NCBI GenBank assembly: GCA_048498995.1
Contig: JBEHWX010000044.1
Coordinates: 1 to 44,809 of the forward strand
Direction: 5' to 3'
DNA: 44,809 nucleotides
From: JBEHWX01 sp048498995
GTDB lineage: Bacteria; Bacteroidota; Ignavibacteria; OLB7
The position numbers were made by a program, and so were the translations under genes. The notes beneath the pieces were generated by a model that saw only the letters and a list, made by a program, of their open reading frames with translations, was not told where the DNA came from and did not search any database. Below, piece by piece: positions 14,552 to 24,539 of the stretch. Within the stretch, counting starts at the first letter, position 1. The number at the start of each line of letters is the position of its first letter.

Positions 14552-17500
14552 ATGCAATCAGCACCATCATCGGTTACGGCATCCCGCCTCGCCGCGACGG
14601 CGCTCCGCGAACGGATGTCGCGTCGTGACCGGATGTCGCTCCGTGACCGGACGTGGCTTCGCGCGCGGACACCGGGTGGCGCGCTTCGGGCCATGCTCCG
14701 GATGGTGCTGCTGTCCCTGGCCGTCCATGCGCTTCCGGCGCCGGCGCAGACCAACCTTTCCTTCGAGGCGATCACCACCCGCGATGGCCTTTCGGACAAC
14801 TACATCCTGAGCATGCTCCAGGATCGCCACGGCTTCCTCTGGCTCGGCTCGCGCGACGGCCTCACCCGCTACGACGGGCACGCCTTCGTGACCTTCAAGC
14901 ACGATATCGACGACAAGCTGACCATCACCGACGGCGGCGTCGACTGTCTGTGCGAGGATCACAACGGCAACATCTGGATCGGCACGAGCGCCGGCGGCCT
15001 CGACCGGTTCGACCGCGTCACCGGGCGCTTCGTGCATCACTGGTACGATCCGGACGATCCCGGAAGCATCCCGGGCAACCGGGTGATCTCGATCGTCGAG
15101 GACCGGCGGGGAGATCTCTGGGTGCTCTGCGGCGGCGGCAGGTGGGGAGATGGGATCTGTCGGCTCGATCGGCGCACCGGCAGGTTCCGACGTTATCATC
15201 TGGATCTGCCCGCCGTCGGCGACGGGCTCGGCTTCGGCCTGACCTCGCTGCTGGTCGATCCGGCCGGGACGCTCTGGCTCGGCACCTCCGGCTACGGCGT
15301 GCTCCGCTATGATCCGGCCACCGACGGGTTCATCGGGTATCGACGGAACCCCTCGTATCGGAGCCTGAGATATCTCCACATCATTCTTCTCCACGCCGAC
15401 CGGCTCGGCCTCTGGTCGCAGTGGAGCGACAGCGGCATGGTGCTCATCCGTCACGTCGGCGATTCGCTCGTCTACGGCACGCATCCGCTGACCTATCCGC
15501 ACCTGGCCGGCGAGCACGTCAAGACGGTGCTCCGCGATCGGGCCGGGAGGCTCTGGCTCGGTACCGGCACCGGGGGACTGTATGTGTTCGACGAGCGGAC
15601 CGGCAGGCACTTCCGGGTCACGCACAACCAGGCGGTGCCGACCAGCCTGACCAGCGATGCGATCTACAGCATCGCGGAGGATCGCGCCGGCAACCTCTGG
15701 ATCGGCACCGACAACGGCGTCGACAAGCTCACCTTCCGCGCCTGGAGCTTCACCCACTACCGGCGCGATCCGGTGGGGGACCGTGGGCTCTCCCATGTCC
15801 GCGCGCGAAGCGTGCTCAAGACGCGCGACGGCACGCTCTGGGTCGGCACCGGCGGCGGCGGTCTGGACGAGCTTCCGCCGGGCGCCGACGGGTTCCGACA
15901 TCACGACCTGAACATCGCCGGCACGCAGGGACGGCAGTTCAACATCGTGAACGTGCTGCGCCAGGATAGCGACGGCACGCTCTGGGCCGGCACCAACGGC
16001 GGGCTGGTGCGGATCGATCCGGACGGACGGCGTCGCTACTTCATCCACGATCAGGCGGATCCCACGTCGATTCCCGTGGGAGGCGTCTGGGAGATCCAGG
16101 AGGGGAGCGACGGGAGCTTCCGGATCGGGACGCTCCGTGGCGGGCTGGCGCTGATGGACCGCCGGTCCGGCCGGTTCCGCGCGATGCCGTCCGTGCCCGG
16201 CGGCCCGAGCAACGACGTGATCCACTGCATCCACGAGGACCGTCGCGGACGAATCTGGATCGGCTCCGACGGCGGGCTCGATCTCCATGATCCGCGGACC
16301 AGCCGCTGGCAACACTTCGGCCGGGAGTCGGTCGAGCGTGGAGGGCTGAGCGACAACCGCGTCTGGTACATCCATGAGGACCGGCGGGGGATACTCTGGC
16401 TGGCGACCTCCGAGGGAGGGCTCAATCGCTTCGATCCGGCCACCGGCCGCGCCACCCACTACACCGAGCGCGACGGACTGGCCTCGAACATGGTCTGTTC
16501 CATCCTGGAGGATCGTCACGGCAATCTCTGGATCGGCACCAACAACGGCCTGTCGCGCCTGGACGCGCGGAGCGGGACATTCAAGAGCTACGGGCTGGGA
16601 GATGGGCTGCCGTTGAGCGAGTTCCATTTCAAGACCTGCTTCGACGATCACGGCCGGTTCTATTTCGGCGGCAACGGCGGGGTGATCGCCTTCGATCCGG
16701 ACAGCATGTCCCGCGAGGCACCGCCCGCGCCGATGGCGGTGACCGCCTTCAAGCTCTTCGATCGTGAGATGCCGCTCGACACGACGATCGGACTGAAGCG
16801 GACCATCCGGCTCGACCACGGGGACAACTTCTTCTCGATCGAGTTCGCGGCGCTCGACTTCACCAACCCCGCGGCCAACCGCTACCGTTATCGGCTGGAG
16901 GGGGTGGACGCGGCCTGGCGCGTGGCCGACGGACGACGTCCGGTGGCCAGCTATACGAACGTACCTCCGGGGCGCTACCGGTTTCAGGTCTACGGTGCAT
17001 CGAGCGATGGAGCCTGGAGCCCGCGTCCGGCCGAGCTGGAGATCGTGATAGCGCCGGCGATCTGGCAGACGCTCTGGTTCCGGATCGCGGTGGGGCTGGG
17101 GATCGTGCTGGCGCTGGTCGTCGGGGTGCTGGCGCGGATCCGCGCCGTGCGCCGGCAGGGGGAGCTGGAGCGACGTCTGATCGAGTCGCAGTTGCGCGCG
17201 CTGCAGGCGCAGATGAATCCGCACTTCATCTTCAATTCCCTCAACTCGATCCTCAACTTCATCACGACGCACGACGGCGCCAGCGCTCACAAGTATCTGG
17301 TGAAGTTCGCGCGGCTGATGCGGCTGATCCTCCAGAGCTCGCGACACGACCGGATCCCGCTCGACGAGGAGCTGGACGCGCTCCGGCTCTACCTGGACCT
17401 GGAATCGCTCCGTCACGACGGCGCCTTCACCTATCGGATCGACGTGGATGGGGAGATCGAGCCGTCGCTGATCGATATTCCGCCGATGATCATCCAGCCG

Positions 17501-17830
17501 TACGTCGAGAACGGGGTGAAGCATGGCCTGGCCTATCGCGATTCCGGGGGAGAGCTAGTGATCGGGATCGCGGTGGTCGGGGAGCATCTGGTCTGCACCG
17601 TCACCGACAACGGGATCGGGCGTCGCCGGTCGGCGGAGCTGAAACGGAGCGGCCCGGCCCGGAGCGGCCCGGCGCCGTTCGAATCGGTCGGCATGGGGGT
17701 GACCGCCGACCGGCTGGAGATCCTGAGCTCGCTGCACAGCGGTGGCATCGGGGTGGATGTGGTCGATCTTCTGGATGAGCGTGGCGAGCCGGCCGGAACC
17801 CGCGTCGAGCTCCGGATTCCGATCGGCTGA
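14552..17830 (+). CDS. sensor histidine kinase: Reg_prop propeller, Y_Y_Y, LytS-type kinase
   Basis: A 1092-residue inner-membrane sensor. The periplasmic part holds about a dozen Reg_prop blades (repeated LWLGT/IWIGT...GGLxRFD), consistent with two 7-bladed propellers, then a Y_Y_Y domain (about 760-830, ending in PPGRYRFQVYG). One membrane helix (about 838-860) leads to a LytS-like kinase: QAQMNPHFIFNSLNSI with His near residue 891, and an ATPase lid with MIIQPYVENGVKHGL. The start at 14552 has a strong GGAGGTGG site but gives a long n-region before the export signal; 14693 is the alternative. Forms a pair with the regulator 114 bases downstream. Ligand unknown; in Bacteroidota relatives often polysaccharide-related. 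Confidence 0.85.
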   Translation: MQSAPSSVTASRLAATALRERMSRRDRMSLRDRTWLRARTPGGALRAMLRMVLLSLAVHALPAPAQTNLSFEAITTRDGLSDNYILSMLQDRHGFLWLGSRDGLTRYDGHAFVTFKHDIDDKLTITDGGVDCLCEDHNGNIWIGTSAGGLDRFDRVTGRFVHHWYDPDDPGSIPGNRVISIVEDRRGDLWVLCGGGRWGDGICRLDRRTGRFRRYHLDLPAVGDGLGFGLTSLLVDPAGTLWLGTSGYGVLRYDPATDGFIGYRRNPSYRSLRYLHIILLHADRLGLWSQWSDSGMVLIRHVGDSLVYGTHPLTYPHLAGEHVKTVLRDRAGRLWLGTGTGGLYVFDERTGRHFRVTHNQAVPTSLTSDAIYSIAEDRAGNLWIGTDNGVDKLTFRAWSFTHYRRDPVGDRGLSHVRARSVLKTRDGTLWVGTGGGGLDELPPGADGFRHHDLNIAGTQGRQFNIVNVLRQDSDGTLWAGTNGGLVRIDPDGRRRYFIHDQADPTSIPVGGVWEIQEGSDGSFRIGTLRGGLALMDRRSGRFRAMPSVPGGPSNDVIHCIHEDRRGRIWIGSDGGLDLHDPRTSRWQHFGRESVERGGLSDNRVWYIHEDRRGILWLATSEGGLNRFDPATGRATHYTERDGLASNMVCSILEDRHGNLWIGTNNGLSRLDARSGTFKSYGLGDGLPLSEFHFKTCFDDHGRFYFGGNGGVIAFDPDSMSREAPPAPMAVTAFKLFDREMPLDTTIGLKRTIRLDHGDNFFSIEFAALDFTNPAANRYRYRLEGVDAAWRVADGRRPVASYTNVPPGRYRFQVYGASSDGAWSPRPAELEIVIAPAIWQTLWFRIAVGLGIVLALVVGVLARIRAVRRQGELERRLIESQLRALQAQMNPHFIFNSLNSILNFITTHDGASAHKYLVKFARLMRLILQSSRHDRIPLDEELDALRLYLDLESLRHDGAFTYRIDVDGEIEPSLIDIPPMIIQPYVENGVKHGLAYRDSGGELVIGIAVVGEHLVCTVTDNGIGRRRSAELKRSGPARSGPAPFESVGMGVTADRLEILSSLHSGGIGVDVVDLLDERGEPAGTRVELRIPIG

Positions 17831-17944
17831 CCGAAGCCCGGAAAGGCTCGTCGAGGCTCGGGAAACGTGCCCGGCGCGGATGCGCTGGGCGATACATGCA
17901 TCGTCAACGAAGCAGTACGAGAGACTATGTCGGGAGAACATGCC

Positions 17945-18694
17945 ATGTCGCTGAGGGCGATCATCGTGGATGATGAGCGTGGGGGCCGTGAGGCACTTGC
18001 CGCGCTGCTGGCGAATCACTGTCCGTCGGTGGAGGTGATCGGCATGGCCGATTCGGCCGCCACCGGCGCCGAGGCGATCCGCGGCCTCCGTCCGGATCTG
18101 GTGTTCCTGGATATCGAGATGCCCTACGGGAACGGCTTCGATCTGCTGGAGATGGCGCGGGGCATCGACTTCGGCGTGATCTTCACCACCGCCTACGACC
18201 ACTACGCGATCAAGGCGATCCGCCTCTGCGCGCTCGACTACCTGCTCAAGCCGATCGACGCCGACGAGCTTCAGGCGGCCGTGGCGCGCGCCGAAAAGGA
18301 GCTGACGGCAAAGCCCTCCGGGGTGCTCGAGGCGCTGATCCAGAACATGGCCGGCCGTGATCCCGGCGCCAGCCGCATCGCCCTTCCGACCGCCGAGGAG
18401 CTCCTCTTCGTGCAGGTGAAGGATATCGTCCGCTGCGAGGCGGCCGGCAACTACACCATCTTCCATTTCATCTCCGGCGAGGCGCCGATCGTCAGCCGGA
18501 CGTTGAAGGAGTACGAGGCGCTGCTCGGGGAGATGGGATTCTTCCGCATCCATCACTCCCACCTGGTGAACCTGCACCACGTGCGACGCTACGTGAAGGG
18601 GGAAGGGGGGCAACTGGTGATGTGTGACGGCTCGGAGATCGCGGTCTCGCGCCGGCGGAAGGAGGAGCTTCTGTCCCGGCTCTCCACTCTCTGA
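17945..18694 (+). CDS. LytR/AlgR-type response regulator
   Basis: A 249-residue DNA-binding regulator. The receiver domain (residues ~1-120) has the acidic pair DDE near 9-11, phosphorylation site Asp56 in LVFLDIEMP, and the Lys in DYLLKPI. The C-terminal LytTR domain (about 145-245) contains CEAAGNYTIFH and FFRIHHSHLVNL. It is expected to be phosphorylated by the sensor kinase just upstream and then bind promoter DNA as a dimer. Start 17945 is preferred: GGGAGA lies 8 bases before. An in-frame ATG at 17927 would add six residues. Target genes are not shown by the sequence. Confidence 0.9.
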   Translation: MSLRAIIVDDERGGREALAALLANHCPSVEVIGMADSAATGAEAIRGLRPDLVFLDIEMPYGNGFDLLEMARGIDFGVIFTTAYDHYAIKAIRLCALDYLLKPIDADELQAAVARAEKELTAKPSGVLEALIQNMAGRDPGASRIALPTAEELLFVQVKDIVRCEAAGNYTIFHFISGEAPIVSRTLKEYEALLGEMGFFRIHHSHLVNLHHVRRYVKGEGGQLVMCDGSEIAVSRRRKEELLSRLSTL

Positions 18695-19629
18695 CACGGA
18701 ATCGAAGGATGGGGCGATCCGGATATCGACGCAGGATCATCGTCCGCGATCGTCGCGACGCTCATCCCTTCACCTTCCCGCGCGACCGGCGGCATATGCC
18801 GCGCCGCCACCTGCTCATCCGGAGCCGCCGCCGGCTCATCGAAACCCGCCACCTGCTCATCCGCGGTTGCACTCCCGGCGGAGCCCCCCGAATATGCGCG
18901 CGAGCGCTTCATGGGACACCCGCCATGCCGGCACGCGCCGGCGCGCGGCTCCGATACCCTGGACAGGCATTGCCCGCCGCGAGAGGCGGATCCTGACGGG
19001 GCGCTTCGTTTGTCGTCACCATCGCACGTCAGGAGTCGCCACGCGGCTCCGAGATTTTGCTCACCCCCCTGGATCATTGCATTGCCATGCCCCGACGCAT
19101 GCCCGCCCGCGAGACAGCGTTGGCCGGGAGCGTGGCGGGCCATGCCGACGACCGACGAAGAACGCGGCTTTGGGTCGCGGTGGCGCCTCCGTGCCGATCC
19201 TGGTATTCCCCCCCCGGCACGGGAGGCGCCCCGTGATCTCCGCCGCCGCCGTTGGCGGCCATGCGCTCCACGACGGCTCTCCATCATCCTCCCGGCTCCG
19301 CGGTTCCCGTCATCGCCTCGCCTCTCCATTCCCGCCGCATTGCTCCTGCCGGCCCGAACGCCTAACTTGTCGGATTCCCGAGTCCGTCACGCCCCGGCCC
19401 TCCTCGCCCGCGCGGCCCTCGCATCTCCGGCCGGCCTCGCCGTCGGTTTCGCGGCCGATCGCGTGATCGATCGCGCGGCCGGTCGCGGCGAACATCCTTG
19501 CCGGCCGGTGGCCGGCGAGGCGATCATCCGGGCATGCACGAACGTTCCGAAGCCGTCGCGCCCAGTCGCGGCCGGCGGATCTTCCCAGACCATCCCACGG
19601 CTCCCCGACATCGGGGGGCGACACGATCT
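18695..19629. other. 935-bp intergenic region, no convincing gene
   Basis: Several overlapping reading frames are open on both strands, but all are Arg/Pro/Ser-rich with no domain and look like high-GC noise. The segment holds two copies of CGCCACCTGCTCATCCG about 50 bases apart near 18810 and 18860. It also holds a long near-perfect inverted repeat (19182-19195 with 19216-19230, one bulged base) and a 7-bp hairpin GCCGGCC/GGCCGGC shortly before the M16 gene. I see no RNA gene or mobile element. It may be a decayed gene. Confidence 0.5.
19182..19230. other. long inverted repeat in the 18.7-19.6 kb gap
   Basis: GGCGCCTCCGTGCC (19182-19195) pairs with GGCACGGGAGGCGCC (19216-19230), 14 bp with a single bulge, and a C-rich 20-nt loop. 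It could be a bidirectional transcription stop or a small REP-like element. No U-tract follows. Confidence 0.4.
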
Positions 19630-22476
19630 ATGAAACGACGATTCCTGTCGATAACGATGCTGGCCTTCGCGCTCACCACTTCCTGCGCGCTGGCACAGTA
19701 CGACCTCGATCCGAAGAAGATCGATCCCTCCAAGAGCCGGCTGGAGCCGGACCAGACCCTTCCCTCGGATCCGAAGGTGACGATCGGCACGCTGCCGAAC
19801 GGACTCACCTACTATATCCGTCCGAATCATCGTCCCGAGGGGCGCGCCGAGATCATGCTGGTGGTCAACGCCGGCTCGATCCTCGAGGATCCGGAGCAGC
19901 GGGGGCTGGCCCACTTCGTGGAGCACATGGCCTTCAACGGCACCAAGAACTTTCCGAAGAGCCGCCTGGTCGATTATCTGGAATCCACCGGCATGCGCTT
20001 CGGCGCCGACCTGAACGCCTACACCAGCTTCGACCAGACGGTGTACATGCTCCAGGTCCCGACCGACAGCGCCGAGGAGCTCAGGACCGGCTTCCAGATC
20101 CTGGAGGACTGGGCGCACAACGTCTCGTTCGACGATGACGAGATCGACAAGGAGCGGGGGGTGGTGGTCGAGGAGTGGCGGCTCGGCCGCGGCGCCGGCA
20201 ACCGCGTCTCCGACAAGCAGTTCCCGGTGCTGATGCGCGACTCGCGCTACGCCGAGCGACGCCCGATCGGCGACAAGGCGGTGCTCGACACCTTCCATCA
20301 CGACGTGCTCCGGCGCTTCTACAAGGACTGGTACCGCCCCGAGCTGATGGCGGTGATCGCCGTGGGAGATTTCGACAAGGAGCAGATCCAGAAGCTGATC
20401 ACCGAGCATTTCTCCGGCATCGGCGGCCCGTCCGATCCCCGCCCGCGCCAGTTCTATCCGGTACCGGATCATGACGAGACGCTCTTCAGCGTGGTGACCG
20501 ATCCGGAGCTGACGATGACCAACATCGCCGTCTACACCAAGCGTCCGCCGGAGAAGACCCGGAGCATGAACGAGTACCGGCGCGACATGGTCGACGAGCT
20601 CTTCAGCTCGATGCTCCGCGCGCGCCTGTCGGAGCTGGCGCGGCGTCCGGACCCTCCCTACCTCTACGGCACCGCCTCCTCCGGCGGCCTGGTCAGAACC
20701 AAGGGGATGAGCGTCCTCTCGGCGGCGGTCGCCGACAGCGGCGTGGAACGGGCGCTCACGACGCTTCTGGTGGAGGCCACGCGCGTGAAGCGCTACGGCT
20801 TCACCGCCTCGGAGCTCGCCCGGCAGAAAACCGAGATGATGCGCGACATGGAGCGCGCCTACGCCGAGCGTGAGAAGACCGAGTCGCGCGCCTACGCCAA
20901 CAGCTACGTCTCCGATTACCTGAACGGCGAGCCGGCGATCTCGGTGGACATGGCCTTCCAGCTCTACAAGATCTATCTCGAAGGGATCACGCTGGACGAG
21001 GTCAATGCCCTGGCCGACGGCTGGCTCGGCGCGCGCAACCGCGTGATCACCGTCAGCGGGCCGCAGAAGGCGGGGCTCACCATCCCGGACAGCACGGCGC
21101 TCCGCGCGGTGCTCGCCTCGATCGACGGCATGCAGATCACGCCGTACGTGGACAACGTCTCGAACGAGCCGTTGCTGCCGACGGAGCCGAAGAAGGGGAA
21201 GATCGTCTCCGAGCGCTCGATCCCGGAGCTCGGCGTCACCGAATGGAAGCTCTCCAACGGCGTGCGCGTGGCGCTGAAGCCGACCGACTTCAAGAACGAC
21301 GAGGTCCGCTTCACCTCCTTCAGTCCCGGCGGCACCTCGCTGGTGAGCGACGCGGATTTCTATGCCGCCGCCGCCGCCGCCGACATCGTCGACGAGAGCG
21401 GCGTGGGGACGTTCGACAACGTGACGCTGCAGAAGAAGCTGGCCGGCCAGGTGGTGAGCGTCTCCCCGTATATCGGCGAACTCCGCGAGGGGATCAACGG
21501 CAGCGCCTCGCCGCGCGATCTGGAGACGATGTTCCAGTTGATCTATCTCTACGCCACCGCGCCTCGGCGGGACACGGCCGCCTTCGCCTCGCTGAAGTCG
21601 CGCGAGCAGGGGGCGCTCCGGAACCGCTCGGCGATCCCCGAGGTGGTGTTCGACGATTCGGTGCGCGCCACGATCTGGAACGGTCATCTCCGCGCCCGCC
21701 CGTGGGACGCCTCGACCTGGGACCGGATCGATCTGGACCGTGCCCTCGACATCTACCGGAACCGTTTCGCCGATCTCGGCGATCTGACCTTCGTGATCGT
21801 CGGCAACTTCGACTCGACGGCGCTCCGTCCGCTGGTCGAGACCTATCTGGGCGGCCTGCCGAGCTCCGGACGGAAGGAGACCTGGCGCGACGTGGGGATG
21901 CGCCTGGCGCGCGGCGGCCAGCAGAAGGCGGTGCGCAAGGGGCTGGAGCCGAAGAGCGCCGTGCGGCTCTACTTCACCGGCGATTTCGACTGGAATCTTC
22001 AGAACCGGTTCGACATGCAGGCGATGGTGGAGGTGCTCCGGATCCGGCTGCGCGAGGCGCTGCGCGAGGAGAAGGGGGGCACCTATTCGGTCGGCGTCAA
22101 CGGCTCCCCGATGCACCTGCCGAAGGAGCGGTATCTGATGACCGTGAGCTTCGGATGCGCTCCGGACCGCGTCGACGAGCTGACGCGCACGACGCTCGAG
22201 CAGATCGAGAAGCTGAAGAAGGAAGGACCGACGGCCGAGGAGCTGGCGAAGGTGCGGGAGATTCAGCGTCGCGGCCTGGAGACCACGCGCAAGCAGAACG
22301 ATTACTGGCTGTCGCAGCTGGCCAACAGCTACGTCAACGGCGAGGATCCGGTGGTCAACGTGAAGGTCGAGCCGCTGATCGAGAAGATGAACGCGGCGTC
22401 GGTGCAGAACGCGGCCCGGCGGTATTTCGACATGAAGACGATGACGACGATGGTGCTGGTGCCGGAGCGCCAGTAG
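19630..22476 (+). CDS. M16-family zinc metallopeptidase
   Basis: A 948-residue exported peptidase of the pitrilysin/insulinase clan. A signal sequence (MKRRFLSITMLAFALTTSCALAQ) precedes the N-terminal half, which carries the inverted zinc motif HFVEH (residues 95-99) in RGLAHFVEHMAFNGT and a downstream ERGVVVEEWR that supplies the third ligand. A second, inactive-type M16 half follows (about 510-930, with EKGGTYSVGV). This two-half architecture is typical of periplasmic peptidases in Bacteroidota. A Cys at ~19 leaves open a lipoprotein. No neighbouring partner subunit. The start is set by the signal peptide. A strong terminator follows at 22537. Confidence 0.9.
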   Translation: MKRRFLSITMLAFALTTSCALAQYDLDPKKIDPSKSRLEPDQTLPSDPKVTIGTLPNGLTYYIRPNHRPEGRAEIMLVVNAGSILEDPEQRGLAHFVEHMAFNGTKNFPKSRLVDYLESTGMRFGADLNAYTSFDQTVYMLQVPTDSAEELRTGFQILEDWAHNVSFDDDEIDKERGVVVEEWRLGRGAGNRVSDKQFPVLMRDSRYAERRPIGDKAVLDTFHHDVLRRFYKDWYRPELMAVIAVGDFDKEQIQKLITEHFSGIGGPSDPRPRQFYPVPDHDETLFSVVTDPELTMTNIAVYTKRPPEKTRSMNEYRRDMVDELFSSMLRARLSELARRPDPPYLYGTASSGGLVRTKGMSVLSAAVADSGVERALTTLLVEATRVKRYGFTASELARQKTEMMRDMERAYAEREKTESRAYANSYVSDYLNGEPAISVDMAFQLYKIYLEGITLDEVNALADGWLGARNRVITVSGPQKAGLTIPDSTALRAVLASIDGMQITPYVDNVSNEPLLPTEPKKGKIVSERSIPELGVTEWKLSNGVRVALKPTDFKNDEVRFTSFSPGGTSLVSDADFYAAAAAADIVDESGVGTFDNVTLQKKLAGQVVSVSPYIGELREGINGSASPRDLETMFQLIYLYATAPRRDTAAFASLKSREQGALRNRSAIPEVVFDDSVRATIWNGHLRARPWDASTWDRIDLDRALDIYRNRFADLGDLTFVIVGNFDSTALRPLVETYLGGLPSSGRKETWRDVGMRLARGGQQKAVRKGLEPKSAVRLYFTGDFDWNLQNRFDMQAMVEVLRIRLREALREEKGGTYSVGVNGSPMHLPKERYLMTVSFGCAPDRVDELTRTTLEQIEKLKKEGPTAEELAKVREIQRRGLETTRKQNDYWLSQLANSYVNGEDPVVNVKVEPLIEKMNAASVQNAARRYFDMKTMTTMVLVPERQ

Positions 22477-22536
22477 CAGCTCGCGAGTATCCCGCGAGCA
22501 ACGCCCGCCGATCAGCCGGCGGCCCCACGCGATCGA

Positions 22537-22572
22537 CGCCCGTCCGGAGCCATTCCGGGCGGGCGTTTGCGT
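22537..22572 (+). terminator. intrinsic terminator after the M16 peptidase
   Basis: A 12-bp stem (22537-22548 with 22554-22565, one G-U) with a 5-nt loop, followed by TTTGCGTT. It lies 61 bases after the stop. This is the best terminator on the plus strand in the window. Confidence 0.7.
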
Positions 22573-22642
22573 TATTCCGCGACACGGGACGTTCTGGCCG
22601 GAGATTTGAAGCTTTCCGGCGAGACGAGCAAGGAGCGTACCG

Positions 22643-24103
22643 ATGTTGGTGGTGATCAGTGATCTGCATTTCGTCGATGAGACGGCCGGGAAGCACAATT
22701 TCTCTTCCGCGGCCTTCACGAACGTGTTCTATCCGCATCTTCTCTCGGTGGTCCGAGCCAAGGATGCGCGCGAGGTGAAGCTGGTGCTTCTCGGGGACAC
22801 GTTCGATTTTCTCCATACCGAGCAGTGGTTCGAGGAGCTTCCGGAGGATCGTCCCTGGGGAGCCAACGGCCTGGCCGATATCCCGGTGCCGCGCGCCGGC
22901 AGCAGGACCTGTTCGCGGACCCTGAAGATCCTCGGCCAGCTTCCGCGCGATCTTCGGCGCGAGTCGGTGCCGGAGGATACGATCCTCTATCGCAACTGGG
23001 AATCCCTGGAGTTCATCCGGACGCTTTCGGATCGGCTGCGGGAGGATCTCGGCCACGATCTGGAGATCAAGACGGTCTATCTGCCGGGGAATCACGACCG
23101 GATCGTGAACCTCTATCCGGAGCTTCGGAGCGAGGTGGCGCGCATTACCGGCGCCACGGTCGCTCCCGGCACGGTGCAGGGGGATCCGGATGGGGAATGG
23201 TGGTTCCTCAACGAGCTCTGCGATACCGAGTACGGCGTGCTGGCCCGGCATGGACATCAGTTCGATGTCTGGAATTACGGCGGCGGCGAGCGGCTGACGC
23301 GCGAGGCGCACCTGGAGGTGCCGATCGGCGACGTGCTCGGCGTGGAATTCGGCGCCAAGCTGCCGCACGAGCTGGCCAAGTACCGGGCGGAGCATCCGGC
23401 GATCGACGACCAGGTGATGGAGCAGATGGAGGCGATCGCCCTGGTGCGTCCGTTCACCCACGCGCTGCAGTGGCTCACCTATCAGATCAAGAGCGAGGAG
23501 CGCGCCGACGTGCGCGGTCCGCTCAGCGCGTCGCTCAAGACGATCATCCGTGATATCCTCGACATCCGCTTCGTGCAGACCTGGCGCAACCCGAACACGC
23601 GGATGGACGAGGGGCTGCGCGCGGTGAGCAACCGGCTGATACGGTGGATTCCGAAGGGGCTGCTCACCCGGCTGCGCGCCGAGGATCTGCTCCCGTTCTT
23701 TGCCGGCGTCGGCTCCAATCCGGTCGATCCGGATCAGGATCTGCACCTGCGCGCCGCCTTCGCCGAGCGCTCCTGGCGGGTCGATCCGTCGATCCACTAC
23801 GTGGTCTACGGCCACACGCATTTTCCCCTCCAGCGCCCGCTCGACGGCGCCGGGGGGCACGAGGTGATGTACGTCAACACCGGCACCTGGCGCGACTGCA
23901 TCTACAAGACCGTCGGCCTGGACCCGCGCGTGGAGTTCATGCGCTTCGGGCGGATCACCTACACGTTCTTCTATCGCGGGGACGAGGATCTCGGCGCCAA
24001 GGCGCCCGGCGTGGTGAGCTTCGAGACCTGGGTGGGGCTGAAGAAGGCGATGGGACGCGAGGCGCACGGCCGGACCTGGTACGATTCCGGCCACTCCTGG
24101 TGA
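22643..24103 (+). CDS. calcineurin-like metallophosphoesterase
   Basis: A 486-residue soluble protein with the complete calcineurin-like metal-binding set: SDLHF (Asp/His, residues 6-10), LGDTFDF, LPGNHDR, the His of ARHGHQFD, and YGHTHFPL. It should hydrolyse a phosphoester with two metal ions. The substrate is not known. The protein is longer than the ~250-residue core because of an insertion (about residues 215-345) between the HGH and GHTH motifs and an extended C-terminus. The start has CAAGGAGCG as ribosome-binding site. Upstream is the terminator of the M16 gene, so it is a separate unit. No partner gene. Confidence 0.85.
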   Translation: MLVVISDLHFVDETAGKHNFSSAAFTNVFYPHLLSVVRAKDAREVKLVLLGDTFDFLHTEQWFEELPEDRPWGANGLADIPVPRAGSRTCSRTLKILGQLPRDLRRESVPEDTILYRNWESLEFIRTLSDRLREDLGHDLEIKTVYLPGNHDRIVNLYPELRSEVARITGATVAPGTVQGDPDGEWWFLNELCDTEYGVLARHGHQFDVWNYGGGERLTREAHLEVPIGDVLGVEFGAKLPHELAKYRAEHPAIDDQVMEQMEAIALVRPFTHALQWLTYQIKSEERADVRGPLSASLKTIIRDILDIRFVQTWRNPNTRMDEGLRAVSNRLIRWIPKGLLTRLRAEDLLPFFAGVGSNPVDPDQDLHLRAAFAERSWRVDPSIHYVVYGHTHFPLQRPLDGAGGHEVMYVNTGTWRDCIYKTVGLDPRVEFMRFGRITYTFFYRGDEDLGAKAPGVVSFETWVGLKKAMGREAHGRTWYDSGHSW

Positions 24104-24539
24104 TCGTGCCTCGCTGCCGGGCGCGCGGGCCTTCAAAGCGTGCGCGCCGTCAACGCCAGAAATCATCGGCCGGCGCAATGGCCAGCGTAATGGTAGGCGC
24201 GCTGGTAGGCGCAGGTCTTCAGCCTGCGCGCCGTCAACGCGAGAAATCATCGGCCGGCGTAACGGCCGGCGTAATGGTAGGCGCGCTGGTAGGCGCAGGT
24301 CTTCAGCCTGCGCCATGCGCCATGCCCGATCGCGCGCCACGCCGATCGCGCGCCATTGTCCTCGCGTTGAAGCATCGATGATGAACGAGCACGGGGCGTC
24401 CGATCGGGCGCCCCGTTCGTCATTCCGGATATGCCGGTGGTCGCTCGCCGACGTCGAATCACCCCACCCGGCATCCTTCGCGCTCCCGATGCGTCGTATG
24501 TTTGGCGCGTTGTCCCGATCCCCGCATTCACGATCCCTC
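24104..24539. other. intergenic region with duplicated REP-like unit
   Basis: No gene seen. Positions 24141-24308 hold two 84-bp direct repeats. The remainder (24309-24539) is GC-rich with repeated ATGCGCCATGC-like words and no clear promoter. Confidence 0.6.
24141..24308. repeat. two tandem 84-bp units with REP-like hairpin
   Basis: Units 24141-24224 and 24225-24308 differ at four of 84 positions. Each ends with GGTAGGCGCAGGTCTTCAGCC and continues into TGCGC, giving a perfect 7-bp hairpin GCGCAGG/CCTGCGC with loop TCTTCAG (first copy 24209-24229). Such hairpins recur as REP-like intergenic elements in many GC-rich bacteria. No transposase is present. Confidence 0.8.

Noticed and set aside
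14567..17524. 985-codon minus-strand open frame
   Set aside because: It is the shadow of the sensor kinase gene, with no recognisable protein features.
18624..19466. 280-codon plus-strand open frame after the response regulator
   Set aside because: It overlaps the regulator gene in another frame and is Arg/Pro/Ser/His-rich without any domain or ribosome-binding site.
19387..22719. 1110-codon minus-strand open frame
   Set aside because: It is the shadow of the M16 peptidase gene.
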